A DNA stretch of 64,000 nucleotides from Amycolatopsis jiangsuensis. GTDB lineage: Bacteria; Actinomycetota; Actinomycetes; Mycobacteriales; Pseudonocardiaceae. The first letter of the stretch is position 1, and every line of letters starts with the position of its first letter. The DNA is taken from positions 992,001-1,056,000 of the forward strand of contig NZ_JACHMG010000001.1 in the NCBI RefSeq assembly GCF_014204865.1, in the 5' to 3' direction. The notes under the pieces were generated by a model. That model worked only from the letters and a program-made list of their open reading frames with translations, made no database searches and was not told where the DNA came from. Of this stretch, positions 18,381 through 27,857 are shown piece by piece. The translations under genes and the position numbers were made by a program.

Positions 18381-19285
18381 CCGGCCGGCTGGTCCACACC
18401 GGGCAGGTGATCGTGGACCTGGTGATGCGGGTCGGCGAGCTGCCGGTCCCGGGCGGAGACGTCTTGGCGGGCAGCCACGGTCTTTCGGCGGGCGGCGGGT
18501 TCAACGTGATGGCGGCCGCCGCGCGGTCGGGGGCGCGGGTCCGCTACGCGGGCGCGCACGGCACCGGCCGGTTCGGCGACCAGGCACGTGCGGCGTTGCG
18601 CACGGAGGGGATCGAGGTGGACCGGCCACCGAGCGCGGAGCGCGACACCGGCGTGTGCGTGGTGTTGGTGGACCCGAGTGGCGAGCGCACGTTCGTCACC
18701 GGTACCGGTGCGGAGGGTTTCCTGCCCGCACACGGCTTTTCCGGCATCGAAACCACTTCGGACGATCTCGTCTACGTCAGCGGTTACAGTCTGCTGCACG
18801 AGTCGAACCGTGCTGCGCTCCTGGAGTGGCTGCCCGTGGTGCGCGCGAAGGTGCTGTTCGACCCGGGTCCGCTGGCCGCGGAGATCGACCACGGCACCAT
18901 GGCCATCGTACTGTCCACTGTGGATATTGTCAGTGGCAACGCACGCGAGGCGCAGTCGCTCAGCGGCACCGACGACCTCGAATCCGCCGCGCAGGTTCTC
19001 GCCGAGCGGATCGGCGGTACAGCGGTCGTCCGGAACGGCCCGGCCGGCTGCGTGCTCGCTCACCGTGGCGAACTCCGGGTGGTGCCGGGCTTTCCCGTGA
19101 AACCCGTGGACACCAACGGAGCGGGCGACACGCACTGCGGGGTGCTCGCCGCGGCACTGCTGGCAGGTGCGAGCCCGGAAGCCGCCGCGGTGCGGGCGAA
19201 CGCCGCAGCGGCACTGTCGGTCCTGCGCGAAGGCCCGGCGACGGCACCGGCGGCGGCGGAGATCGACCGGTTCCTGGCGGACTGA
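18377..19285 (+). CDS. PfkB family sugar/nucleoside kinase
   Basis: A 302-residue ribokinase-fold kinase. It shows the N-terminal GGGFNVMAAAARSGA segment (signature 1 region, ~37-51) and VDTNGAGDTHCGVLAAALLAG (~243-263), where the Asp after GAG is the catalytic base. The GTG at 18377 overlaps the permease stop (GTGA). As the last gene of the operon it may phosphorylate the ribose or nucleoside released or imported by the upstream enzymes; this is inference from context. Confidence 0.88.
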   Translation: MTGRLVHTGQVIVDLVMRVGELPVPGGDVLAGSHGLSAGGGFNVMAAAARSGARVRYAGAHGTGRFGDQARAALRTEGIEVDRPPSAERDTGVCVVLVDPSGERTFVTGTGAEGFLPAHGFSGIETTSDDLVYVSGYSLLHESNRAALLEWLPVVRAKVLFDPGPLAAEIDHGTMAIVLSTVDIVSGNAREAQSLSGTDDLESAAQVLAERIGGTAVVRNGPAGCVLAHRGELRVVPGFPVKPVDTNGAGDTHCGVLAAALLAGASPEAAAVRANAAAALSVLREGPATAPAAAEIDRFLAD

Positions 19286-19320
19286 GCACGGGCGGAGTCC
19301 TGTGCGGACGAAGGTGGCTC

Positions 19321-20886
19321 CTATCCGAGGGAAAGCCGTTCCGCCATCAGCTCGCCGGTCATGATCGCGGTGAGGTTCGTGTTCGCGCGAGGCACCGACG
19401 GGAAGATCGAGGCGTCCACCACGCGAAGCCCGGACACCCCGAGCACCTGGCACTGCGGATCCACGACGGTCGCCGGATCGTCCGGGGAACCCATGCGGCA
19501 GGTGCTCGTCGCGTGCTGGGCGTCGACCACGGTGGCCATCAGGTGGTCGTCGAGCCGGGCATCGTCGTCCAGTGCCGCGAACAACCCTTCGTTCGCCGCC
19601 TCCAGCGGGCCGTCGGAAATGGCCGCCACCGCGTCGCCACGGGCCAGCTCGGCCAGCGCCCGGATGCCCTCGCGCAGCCGCGCCCGGTCCCGTTCGTCGG
19701 ACAGCATCGACTCGCGGATCTCCGGCTGGCGCGCGGGATCGGGGGACGTCAGGGTGACCGAGCCGCGGGAGAAGGCCTGGTTCAGCCAGACGCCGAACGC
19801 CCCGGCGCCGAACCGCAGGTCCGCGCCCTGCATGGACAGCAGGTTCTGGTTCAGCGACACCAGCATCATGTCGAGGGGCCGGGCTTCCGGCGCACTCCGG
19901 TAGCGGACGCAGACGTTGGTGTGCCGGGCATCCGGGGAGGCGATGGCCGATTCCGCGGTGAGCGGAATGGCGATCAGCGCCATCGGGTGGTCCTGCAGTC
20001 CGTGGCCCACCGGAAGGTCGGCGAGGACATCGATGTCCAGCGCCCGCAGCTGACTCGCCGGCCCGAGGCCGGAGCGCATCAGGATCCCCGGCGAATGCAC
20101 GGCTCCGGCACTCACGACGACGAGGTCCGCGGAGTCCTCGTGTGCCCCGTCGGCCGCGAGGTAACGCACTCCGGTCGCCCGGTTTCCCTGCCACAGCACA
20201 CGATCCACGACCGCGCCGCCGACGATGGTCAGATTTCGGGTGTCACGCGCGGGTTCCAGGTAGCCGTCGTTGACCGTCACCCGCCGGCCGTCGCGGGAGT
20301 TGATCGGGTACGGCGAAACCCCCTGCGCGCCCGGTGCGTTGACGTCGTCGGCCCAGCCGTGACCGGCCGCGAGCGCGGCTTCGCACAGCGCGGTGTCGAC
20401 GGATCCCCAGTCCGCACGCTGCATCCGGTGGATCGGCGTCGGGCCGCCCTGTCCGTGGTACGGGGCCGCGCCGAACAGTTCGTCGTCCTCGAGACGGCAG
20501 AAGTACGGCAGGACGTCGTCCGGGGACCAGCCGGTGCAGCCCTGGGCGGCCCAGTCGGAGAAGTCGTCCAGGGGCGGGCGGATCGCGATCTGGCCGTTGA
20601 TGGCCGAGCTGCCGCCGGTGCCTCGTCCCCGCCAGTACAGCGCGGCTTCCTGCTTGTCGGTGCGGGTGGCGACGACGTCCGGCCAGACCAGGCCGGCGCT
20701 GGCCGCCGGCGCCCCGAGCGCACGCCCGGGGTTGGCCGAACGCCACACCTCGGGCATCGCGGCCGAACGGTAGTCGGGGCCGGCTTCCAGCAGCAGCACC
20801 CGCCGGCCGGTGGCCGCGAGCCGGGCCGCCAGTGGCGCCCCCGCGGATCCGGCTCCGGCCACGATGACGTCCCAGCCGTTCGGCAT
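19321..20886 (-). CDS. GMC family FAD-dependent oxidoreductase (choline dehydrogenase-like)
   Basis: A 521-residue flavoprotein oxidising an alcohol. The FAD motif is VIVAGAGSAGAPLAARLAATG (~6-26), the second GMC block is RGRGTGGSSAINGQI (~80), signature 2 is GAVHSPGILMRSG (~257) and the C-terminal part has the active-site region QHATSTCRMG and PRANTNLTAIMTGE. The ATG at 20886 follows GGAGG; more upstream codons are open but lack a ribosome site. It converges with the kinase gene. The substrate is unknown. Confidence 0.88.
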   Translation of the reverse strand: MPNGWDVIVAGAGSAGAPLAARLAATGRRVLLLEAGPDYRSAAMPEVWRSANPGRALGAPAASAGLVWPDVVATRTDKQEAALYWRGRGTGGSSAINGQIAIRPPLDDFSDWAAQGCTGWSPDDVLPYFCRLEDDELFGAAPYHGQGGPTPIHRMQRADWGSVDTALCEAALAAGHGWADDVNAPGAQGVSPYPINSRDGRRVTVNDGYLEPARDTRNLTIVGGAVVDRVLWQGNRATGVRYLAADGAHEDSADLVVVSAGAVHSPGILMRSGLGPASQLRALDIDVLADLPVGHGLQDHPMALIAIPLTAESAIASPDARHTNVCVRYRSAPEARPLDMMLVSLNQNLLSMQGADLRFGAGAFGVWLNQAFSRGSVTLTSPDPARQPEIRESMLSDERDRARLREGIRALAELARGDAVAAISDGPLEAANEGLFAALDDDARLDDHLMATVVDAQHATSTCRMGSPDDPATVVDPQCQVLGVSGLRVVDASIFPSVPRANTNLTAIMTGELMAERLSLG

Positions 20887-21137
20887 ACCGACCTCCGTGC
20901 CAGGCGACCCCCGCGTGGGGCCGCTCCTGTCCGGCACTATGGCGTGCCCGCGCGGCGGCAGTCAATGCGGGCGGTTTTCGTTGCTGCAGCCGGTTCGGCC
21001 GTACACGGGCCGGACGGAGACGAGGGGGCGGCTGTCGAGTACCGGGGTTGACGAGCCCGGTACGGGCGCCGTGGCGCGAGTGAAGCAGCCCGGACGATCC
21101 GCCGTCCGGTACGTGATCCACCTTGACCGCCCGGCGT

Positions 21138-21719
21138 TCAGCTCCGCACCGAATCCCAGCCGTGCGCCAGTAGCCCGAAAATGGCGTCAAGCGCGGCAGT
21201 CCGGTCGGCCCGGCCACGGAGCACGGCGGGAATCTCCAGGACGAACCGGGCCAGCGCGAGGCACGCGGGATCGTCCCGCGCCGCCTCGATCTCGCCGGCG
21301 ATGGCGGCGGCGAGCGCCTCGGTGTGCCGGGTCCACATGCGGTCGGCGTAGGCGCGCAGGACCGGGGTCGAGTCGATCAGCGCGGTGAACTCGGCCAGCC
21401 GCGGATGATCCGCGACCGAAGGCCAGGCGGCGAGCACGTGCCGGTGCAGGGCGTCCGGGATGCTCTGGCCGGCGGGCCGCTCGCGTACCGCGGCGACCAG
21501 CTCCGCTTCCCGGTCCGCCTCGTGGTCGAACACCAGCGCTTCTTTGCCGCTGAAGTGCTTGAACACGGTGGTGGTGGACACGTCGGCGGCATCGGCGATG
21601 TCGCGGATGCCGACCTGGTCGTACCCGGCCTCGAGGAACAGTCGCAGTGCGGCGTCGGCGATCGCTTGCCGGGTGGCGGCCTTCTTGCGTTCGCGGCGTC
21701 CGGGTGCAGGCTCGCTCAT
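21138..21719 (-). CDS. TetR family transcriptional regulator
   Basis: A 193-residue repressor with an N-terminal HTH (RQAIADAALRLFLEAGYDQVGIRDIADAADVSTTTVFKHF, ~16-55) followed by a helical ligand domain. It is divergent from a broken TetX-like monooxygenase gene, a common pairing in which the regulator controls the enzyme. The start is the ATG at 21719 (MSEPAPG); an in-frame ATG at 21746 is possible but less usual. It is intact although its likely target gene is not. Confidence 0.87.
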   Translation of the reverse strand: MSEPAPGRRERKKAATRQAIADAALRLFLEAGYDQVGIRDIADAADVSTTTVFKHFSGKEALVFDHEADREAELVAAVRERPAGQSIPDALHRHVLAAWPSVADHPRLAEFTALIDSTPVLRAYADRMWTRHTEALAAAIAGEIEAARDDPACLALARFVLEIPAVLRGRADRTAALDAIFGLLAHGWDSVRS

Positions 21720-21752
21720 GTCCGCCAGCCTAGCCGAAGGTGGCACCAGTTG

Positions 21753-21775
21753 AAAAGTTTACTCGTTGCACTTTT
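21753..21775. promoter_or_regulatory. Inverted repeat in the TetR/monooxygenase intergenic region
   Basis: AAAAGT and ACTTTT are separated by 11 bases in an AT-rich island between divergent genes. The AT content contrasts with the surroundings and suits an operator-promoter region. Confidence 0.35.
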
Positions 21776-21828
21776 GGTCTCGTTCTGCTCTGCTGGATGC
21801 CGACGACTTCCGGCGAAAGGAACACCTC

Positions 21829-22748
21829 ATGACCTCACCCGCGCCCTCGCGGGCAGCACTCGGCATCGTCGGCGCCGGGCCCGGAGGCCTGACCTGCGCC
21901 CGCATTCTGCAACGGCACGGCATCGCGGTGACCGTCTACGACCGCGACCCGGGGCCGTCGGCCCGTGACCAGGGCGGCACGCTCGACCTGCACGCGGACA
22001 ACGGGCAGCTGGCCCTGTACGCGGCCGGCCTGCTCGACGAGTCCTTCGCGCTGGCACGCCCGGAGGGGCAGGAAATGCGGCAGTTCGACCTGCACGGCCG
22101 GCTCCGCCGGCAGCACGTCCCGGCCGCCGATGAATTGTTCAAACCGGAGATCGACCGAGGCACACTCCGCGATCTGCTGCTGCGCTCGCTGGCGCCGGGA
22201 ACCGTGCAATGGGGCCGGACGCTGGAGCGCGTCGGCGGCCCGGCGGACGGACCGCGGCAGCTGCACTTCACCGACGGGACGACCGCGGAGACCGACCTCG
22301 TCATCGGCGCCGACGGTGCCTTTTCCCGGGTGCGGCAGGCGCTCTCACCGGCGGTCCCGGAGTACACCGGGGTCGGCTTCCTGGAGGCGTGGTTCTCCGA
22401 CGTGGAGAAGCGGCATCCGGAGATCGCCGAGGTGGTGGGGCGCGGCCCGTACGTCGGCCGGCCGATCCTCGCCCTCCCGGTACCGCACACCTGGGAGCAC
22501 AGCCGGTAGGTGACCCTGCTCGGCCACGCCGCGCACCTGATGCCGCCGCTCGGCGTGGGCGTCAATTACGCGATGCTCGATGCCGCCGAACTCGCCCTGG
22601 CTCTCGTGAACGCCGCAACGGTTGACGACGCGATCAGTACGTACGAAAAGACCATGCTGCCCGTTCGATCGAAACCGCCACCGCACTGCAAGGCGGTGCC
22701 GCGGAACTGCTGGACGCCGGAGTCTTCCCAGAGGAGCTGAACGCCTGA
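21829..22748 (+). pseudogene. Broken TetX-like FAD-dependent monooxygenase
   Basis: The start is intact: FAD motif IVGAGPGGLTCARILQRHG (~13-31), RDQGGTLDLH and DLVIGADGAFSRVR. Three lesions follow. About 100 residues between EIAEVVGRGP and VGRPILALPV, present in TetX relatives, are missing; an in-frame TAG (22507-22509) stands just before VTLLGHAAHLMPP; and a one-base shift near 22665 is needed to read the natural-looking end ETATALQGGAAELLDAG. The family hydroxylates tetracyclines or other aromatics; this copy should be inactive. A divergent TetR gene remains. Confidence 0.8.
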
Positions 22749-22807
22749 ATTCCGTACGCGCCGGGAATACCCTGTGCTGATGCGTACTTTCCCGGCTCGC
22801 CCTTCTC

Positions 22808-24159
22808 ATGCGCCCTGACGAGGACTCCTCGCTCCGCGCCGTTTTCGCCGGGCGGCGCGGTCGGTTGCTGGCCGCGTTGCTCTTCACCGAATTCGGCGGT
22901 GCGGTGCAGAGCATCGCCTACTCGTCGGTGCTGCCGATCGCGTCGAACGAACTGTCCGGCTCCGCGCTGTACGGCGCGACCCTCGCCGCGGGTTCGTTCA
23001 CACCATTCTCGTGCTGGCGGCCGGCCCCGGGCCGTTCGCGCGTATGGCGCCCGGCCGGGTGCTGCTGATCGCGACACTGCTGTACCTCGGCGGGGCGGCA
23101 CTGTGCGTGGGCGCCCCGTCGATGGCCTTCGTACTGGCCGGCACGATCGTGCGCGGGCTTTCCGGCGGACTGCTGGCCGGGTTTGGGATGACCGCGCTCG
23201 GCGCGCTGTACCAGGGGGCGGTGCGGACGCGGGTGATGGGGCTGTTCGCGTTGATGTGGCTGCTGCCGTCGCTGGCCGGTCCCGCGGTCAACGCCGTGGT
23301 GACGGTGGCCGTCGGCTGGCGTGCCGCGATGGCGTGGCCCGCTGTGCTGATCGTGCTGGGGCGGCTGTTGATCGGCCGGGACGTCGAGCTGATCCCGTGG
23401 AAACGTGACCACGCCGAGCGGCTCGAGCTGGGTAACGCGATAGTGCTGCTCGGCGGCTTGGCGGTCGCGACCACCGCGCCCGCGGTGCAGAACCGGGTGG
23501 CCGGCACGGTCATGCTGGCCCTCGGGGTGGCGGCCGCGATCGGGGCCGGCTTGCGCATTCTGTGGTCGCAAGTGGACGGTGACCGCGCGCGGTTCCGCAT
23601 CACCGTCACGATGTTCTGGCTCTGTCTGGCCTTCTTCGGCGGCGGGGGAGCGGTGCCACTGGCCGCGGTGAATGGGCTGGGCCACGGGATTGTCGCGAGC
23701 AGTGTCGCCGTCGGTGCGGGCCTGGTCGCGTGGGCGCTGACCGGCCTGCGCCGCTCCGGTGGCCGCGCGTTGCCCGGTTTGCTGCTGGTGACGGTGGCGC
23801 TGGTCCTGGAAGTGGTCCCGCAGCTGCCGGTCACCGGCCCAGTGCCCGCGTTGCCGATCCTGGTCACGGCGTGGGCGCTGGCGGGGCTGGGTATGGGATT
23901 GAGCTACGCCCCGGTCTCGTCGTCGGTGTTCGACGGCGTGCGCACCGAGGAAACCCCACGGCTCGGTATCGCGATCGCCTTCGCCGAAACGGCCGGCACC
24001 GCAGTCGGCGCCCTGCTCAGCGGCGGCGTCTTCTCGACGGCGACTTCCCTCGGCACGAACGTCCGCGGGGCGGTGATCTGGTCCTTCGGACTCCTCGCCG
24101 CGGCCGCGGCGGTCGCGGTCGCCGCCCACCGGCGTGGCCGTCCACAATGGAGAGACTGA
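22808..24159 (+). pseudogene. Frameshifted MFS multidrug-type transporter
   Basis: The first ~65 codons from 22808 read as an MFS N-terminus (LLFTEFGGAVQSIAYSSVLPIASNEL). At about 23000 the frame changes: codons ending AAGSFTPFS must shift by one base to continue as TILVLAAGPGPFARMAP and the remaining ten or so membrane segments up to 24159. The later part is otherwise uninterrupted, so the break is recent or a sequencing error. It lies directly after the broken monooxygenase and may have been a co-regulated efflux pump. Confidence 0.75.
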
Positions 24160-24244
24160 ACGTCTGTGCCGTCCCTCGAGATTCGCGCAGCCCGCCGCCG
24201 CGGTCCGGTCGGATCGGACACGGCGGCGGGCGTGTCCCGTGCCG

Positions 24245-25237
24245 TCAGTAGATGTTCGTGTCGGTGAACGAACTTTCGTGGCTGTTGATCTGCGCGCGCA
24301 GGGCCAGCTGGTCGAACACCCGGACCTCTCGGACGATCCGGCCTTGCTGGACGAGGAACTGCGAGATGCCCATCAGATCGACCGGGCGGCCGGTCAGCGG
24401 CCCGAAATCGGCGACGCCGCGGTAGCTGCCCTTCATCACCCACACCACGGCGATCCGCAGCCCGCCGTAGCGTCCGGCCTGGTTGGTCTGGACGTCGCGG
24501 ACCTCGAACCGGGCATCCGGGAACGGCGCCACCTGGGCGAGTAGATCCCGCTGGTAGCCGTCCGGCCGGATGACGGTCCGGTCGCCGACGGTGTGCAGGA
24601 ACAGATCGCGCGGCATGTAGTCGGTGACCTTGTGCAGCCGCCGGGCGTTCCAGACCTCCTCGATGAACTCGAGCACCATCTCGCACTCCGGACGGAAATC
24701 GTCAGCGCGGGGCCCGCTGTCTCCCACGGCCAGCACGTCGGCCGGGGCGGGTGCGGTCATCGAGCCCTCGTACCCGCGGAAGGCCATGTCACGGGCGGCT
24801 TCCGCCGGGTCGAGGCCGCGCTGCAGGCAGCTGGCGAGTTCGTCGCGAACCACCCATTCCTCCACCATCCGGCCGCGGCGGTAGAGGCAGTTGGCGATGG
24901 TGCGCTGGCGGATCGGCACCGGCACACCGCCGACGAGGTGCGTGTCGCTGGAGAAGACCAGGTGCGAGCTGAGGAAGGCGTCGTCGCCGCGGGTTTCCCA
25001 GATCACGTCCTCGGCCTGCCCGACGTGCTGCGGCACCTGCGCGATGCGCATCAGGCTGCCTTCGATGACCCCGTCACGTCCGGCGATGGTGCCGAGCCCG
25101 CCGTGCACGATCGAATCCGGCTCGTAGTTGTCGGTGATGTAGGAGATGTCGCGCTGGACCCAGATGCGGTCGGTCACCTCGCGGATGAAATCGTCCGGAT
25201 CCTGGTAGGGACGGTAGGCGACCGGATCGAGTGGCAT
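24245..25237 (-). CDS. Double SnoaL-like / NTF2-fold protein
   Basis: A 330-residue protein made of two NTF2-like (SnoaL-type polyketide cyclase or ester cyclase) domains. The first is ~12-150 (DDFIREVTDRIWVQRDISYITDNY) and the second ~185-320 (VLEFIEEVWNARRLHKVTDYM). Such domains act as small-ligand enzymes or binding proteins. The ATG at 25237 follows GAAGGGAAG. It is divergent from an MFS importer, and both promoters carry a TGCATACG operator, tying it to the LacI-type regulon. Its reaction cannot be named. Confidence 0.8.
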   Translation of the reverse strand: MPLDPVAYRPYQDPDDFIREVTDRIWVQRDISYITDNYEPDSIVHGGLGTIAGRDGVIEGSLMRIAQVPQHVGQAEDVIWETRGDDAFLSSHLVFSSDTHLVGGVPVPIRQRTIANCLYRRGRMVEEWVVRDELASCLQRGLDPAEAARDMAFRGYEGSMTAPAPADVLAVGDSGPRADDFRPECEMVLEFIEEVWNARRLHKVTDYMPRDLFLHTVGDRTVIRPDGYQRDLLAQVAPFPDARFEVRDVQTNQAGRYGGLRIAVVWVMKGSYRGVADFGPLTGRPVDLMGISQFLVQQGRIVREVRVFDQLALRAQINSHESSFTDTNIY

Positions 25238-25277
25238 GGGTCTTCCCTTCGTGGCACGGCGGCGATTGCCCGGCACT

Positions 25278-25290
25278 GTATCCGTATGCA
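25278..25290 (-). promoter_or_regulatory. LacI-type operator A (TGCATACGGATAC)
   Basis: On the minus strand TGCATACGGATAC lies 41 bases upstream of the SnoaL-like gene start. It shares TGCATACG and the following AT with five other sites in the window. A central CpG is typical of LacI/PurR operators. Confidence 0.6.
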
Positions 25291-25407
25291 CTATGCCGGG
25301 CAAGGCGGAGTCCGCCCCGGTTTCCGGCGTGGATCACCACGATCAGGCGCGGAAACGCTCGGTCATTGCCGCCTTGACCCCAGGGCCCGGTCCTTCTATG
25401 TTGCACA

Positions 25408-25420
25408 TCATACGTATGCA
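25408..25420 (-). promoter_or_regulatory. LacI-type operator B (TGCATACGTATGA)
   Basis: TGCATACGTATGA on the minus strand, 66 bases before the MFS gene start at 25486. It is the most symmetric of the six sites: TCATACGTATGCA reads nearly as a palindrome around CG. Confidence 0.6.
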
Positions 25421-25448
25421 GACGGCCGAGCCGTCGGGACATCCTCGC

Positions 25449-25479
25449 GACACACACTGGAAACGGGACACACACTGGA
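25449..25479 (+). repeat. 13-bp direct repeat before the MFS gene
   Basis: GACACACACTGGA occurs at 25449-25461 and 25467-25479. The second copy runs into the ribosome site GGAGGTG of the MFS gene. It may be a local duplication or a paired protein site; no further evidence. Confidence 0.5.
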
Positions 25480-25485
25480 GGTGTC

Positions 25486-26823
25486 ATGTCCACCGTCGTG
25501 CCGACCACTGCCGCTCCCGCCGATCCGGCCGGACGCCGTAAGGTCATCCGCCGCGCGATCCTCGCGGGCAGTATCGGGAACTTCGTCGAACAGTTCGACT
25601 ACGGCTTGTACGGCTATCTCGCGCCGGTCCTCGCCTCCTCGTTCTTCCCGGCCGCCGACCACACCGCGAGCGTGCTGAGCGCCTACGCGGTGATCGCGAT
25701 CGCCTGCCTCGTCCGGCCGCTGGGCGGCAGCCTGCTGGGCCGGTGGGGCGACCGGTTCGGCCGCAAGAGGGTACTGCTGTGGACGATCGTGTTCATGGGG
25801 GTGTCCACCGCCGCGATCGGGGTGCTGCCCACCTACGACCGGATCGGCCTGGCCGCACCGGTGCTGTTGCTGGTGTTCCGCGTCGTGCAGGGGATGGTCG
25901 CGGGCGGGGAGTACGTGGGCGCGGTCGCGTTCGTGGTCGAGTGGGCGGAGCCGCGACGCCGCGGGTACTACACCTCCTACGCGTCCAACAGCTGCTTCCT
26001 GGGCATCCTCGCCGGTGCCGGGGTCGCCGCGCTGGTGAGCGCGCTGTTCAGCGACGCGGCGCTGCACAGCTGGGGCTGGCGGATCCCGTTCCTCGCCGTG
26101 CTGCCGCTGTCGGCGGTGGGGTTGTGGCTGCGGCGCCGGATCGACGAGTCACCGGAGTTCATGGCGGCCACCGAGCAGGGCACGGACGTGGTCGCGGCGC
26201 CGTTCCGCGAGGCGCTGCGTACGCAGTGGCGGCCGATCCTGGTGTTCTGCGGGGCTTCCTCGATGCTGGCGATCCTGTCCTACACCTGGGTCACCTTCTA
26301 TCCGGAGTACCTGACGGACACGCTGCACCTGTCGCAGTCGAGCGCCTTGCTGTCGAACGCGATCTCGGTCGCGGTGCTGATCCCGCTGCTGCCGCTGGCC
26401 GGCGCGCTCTCCGACCGGATCGGCCGCAAGCCGATGCTGATCACCGGCGCGGTGGCCTGCATCGTGCTGGTGCCGCTGGCGTTCCGGGTGGGCGAGGGCG
26501 GCACGTTCACCGCCGCCGTGCTGAGCCAGCTGATCTACCTGATCCCGGAGTTCTTCCTCACCGGGATCGTCACCGTCTGCGCGGCCGAGCTGTTCGCGAC
26601 GCGGACCAGGTTTAGCGCCAGTTCGATCGCCTACAACTGCTCGTTCTCCATCTTCATGGGCATCACGCCGTTCGTCGGGACCCTGCTGGTGTCGTCCTTC
26701 GGCACGATCTACGCGGTGTGGGTCTACCTCGGGGTGGCCGCGGTGCTGGCGCTCGTGGTGATCACCAGGTTCATGACCGAGACCTACCGCAGCGATCTGT
26801 CCGCGGACAAGTTCGCGCGCTGA
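25486..26823 (+). CDS. MFS transporter, metabolite:H+ symporter type
   Basis: A 445-residue importer with 12 predicted membrane segments. The MHS-family traits are GNFVEQFDYGLYGYLAP in segment 1 (~29-45), the RWGDRFGRKRVL loop (~85) and GGEYVGAVAFVVEWAEPRRRG (~140). Members import organic acids such as ketoglutarate, shikimate or citrate together with protons. The ATG at 25486 follows GGAGGTG. A LacI-type operator lies upstream and the double SnoaL gene is divergent, so it probably brings in the substrate of the catabolic genes that follow. Confidence 0.9.
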   Translation: MSTVVPTTAAPADPAGRRKVIRRAILAGSIGNFVEQFDYGLYGYLAPVLASSFFPAADHTASVLSAYAVIAIACLVRPLGGSLLGRWGDRFGRKRVLLWTIVFMGVSTAAIGVLPTYDRIGLAAPVLLLVFRVVQGMVAGGEYVGAVAFVVEWAEPRRRGYYTSYASNSCFLGILAGAGVAALVSALFSDAALHSWGWRIPFLAVLPLSAVGLWLRRRIDESPEFMAATEQGTDVVAAPFREALRTQWRPILVFCGASSMLAILSYTWVTFYPEYLTDTLHLSQSSALLSNAISVAVLIPLLPLAGALSDRIGRKPMLITGAVACIVLVPLAFRVGEGGTFTAAVLSQLIYLIPEFFLTGIVTVCAAELFATRTRFSASSIAYNCSFSIFMGITPFVGTLLVSSFGTIYAVWVYLGVAAVLALVVITRFMTETYRSDLSADKFAR

Positions 26824-26834
26824 GTCCGGTCTGC

Positions 26835-27785
26835 TCACGCCTCCGGCGGCTCCTGCATCGGCAGGGGCCGCCGGTGTTCGAGCATCGGGTTGCGCAGCAA
26901 CAGGTCCACGGCGAGCCGGGCGAGTTCCCCGGTGGCCGGGGACAGCTGGGTGTGCTGCCGGTGCACGAGCGCGAACGTGTTGTGCAGTGGCGGATCGAAG
27001 GTCGTCGTGTGCAGCGGCAGCCCTTCGGTGCGCAACAGCCGCTCGGCGACCGCCCGGGAGAGGAACGTGTCGCCCACCCCGCGGGCCACCAGGTGCAGGG
27101 CTGCCTGGGCCTGCTCGACCTCAGCGAACGGTTCGATCCGCACGCCGGCCGCCTGGGCGCGCCCGGCCAACTGGAGCCGGTCCGGGTCCGTCCAGCCCGC
27201 GTGCGCGTCGTAGAGCACCATGCGCCGCCCGGTCAGCGTGGTGATGTCCACCGGCTCGGTGACGTGTGCCGGATTCGCTGACACGTAAAGAACTTCGTCC
27301 CGCGCGAGTGGGGTGACTGTCAGGCCGGCGGGCGTGACCGGGAGAACCACGATGCCGGCTTCCAGATCCCCGGCGGCGACGGCCTCGGCGACCACCGCGG
27401 CGTTCACCCCGACCAGCCGGACGCGTACGTCCGGATACGCGGCGGCGAATTGCTCGCCCAGTTCGGCCAGCAGGTAGAAGTCGGCGTTGCGGAACAAGCC
27501 GAGGGAAGCCACCCCGCCGGTCAGGCCGCGTACCGCCTTCACCGTGTTCTCGGCGTTTTCCGCTGCGTTCACCGTCTGCCGCGCGTACGGCAGCAACTGA
27601 TCGCCGGCGGAGGTCAGCGCGAGCCGGCGTCCGCCCCGGTGGAACAGCTGCAGACCGCATTCGTCCTCCAGCCGGCGCACCAGCTCCGAGATCGCGGCCT
27701 GGGTGTAACCGAGCGCGGTACCGGCCGCGGTGAACGAACCCAGCTCGGCAGCGGCGACCAAGGCCCGCAATTGCGTCAGCGTCAC
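26835..27785 (-). CDS. LysR family regulator, divergent from a histidinol-dehydrogenase-like gene
   Basis: A 316-residue regulator with N-terminal HTH (LRALVAAAELGSFTAAGTALGYTQAAISELVRRLE, ~6-40) and an effector domain. The GTG at 27785 lies about 70 bases from the divergent dehydrogenase gene, implying direct control of it. It converges with the MFS gene. The intergenic sequence is AT-richer around CCTATAGCTCATCC and would hold both promoters; no clear inverted repeat is seen. Confidence 0.87.
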   Translation of the reverse strand: MTLTQLRALVAAAELGSFTAAGTALGYTQAAISELVRRLEDECGLQLFHRGGRRLALTSAGDQLLPYARQTVNAAENAENTVKAVRGLTGGVASLGLFRNADFYLLAELGEQFAAAYPDVRVRLVGVNAAVVAEAVAAGDLEAGIVVLPVTPAGLTVTPLARDEVLYVSANPAHVTEPVDITTLTGRRMVLYDAHAGWTDPDRLQLAGRAQAAGVRIEPFAEVEQAQAALHLVARGVGDTFLSRAVAERLLRTEGLPLHTTTFDPPLHNTFALVHRQHTQLSPATGELARLAVDLLLRNPMLEHRRPLPMQEPPEA

Positions 27786-27857
27786 AAGGAAATCCTATAG
27801 CTCATCCCACGAAGGGCAAGGTAGTGCCGAGGGGCGGTGGCAGTTAGCTTTCCGGGC

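Noticed and set aside
17048..19285. 745-residue frame spanning permease and kinase
   Set aside because: Its first ~440 codons are an out-of-frame Arg-rich shadow of the permease; only the kinase part from 18377 is real.
25449..25479. Direct repeat considered as a CRISPR-like or attachment site
   Set aside because: Only two 13-base copies with 5 bases between; no integrase, cas gene or spacer pattern.
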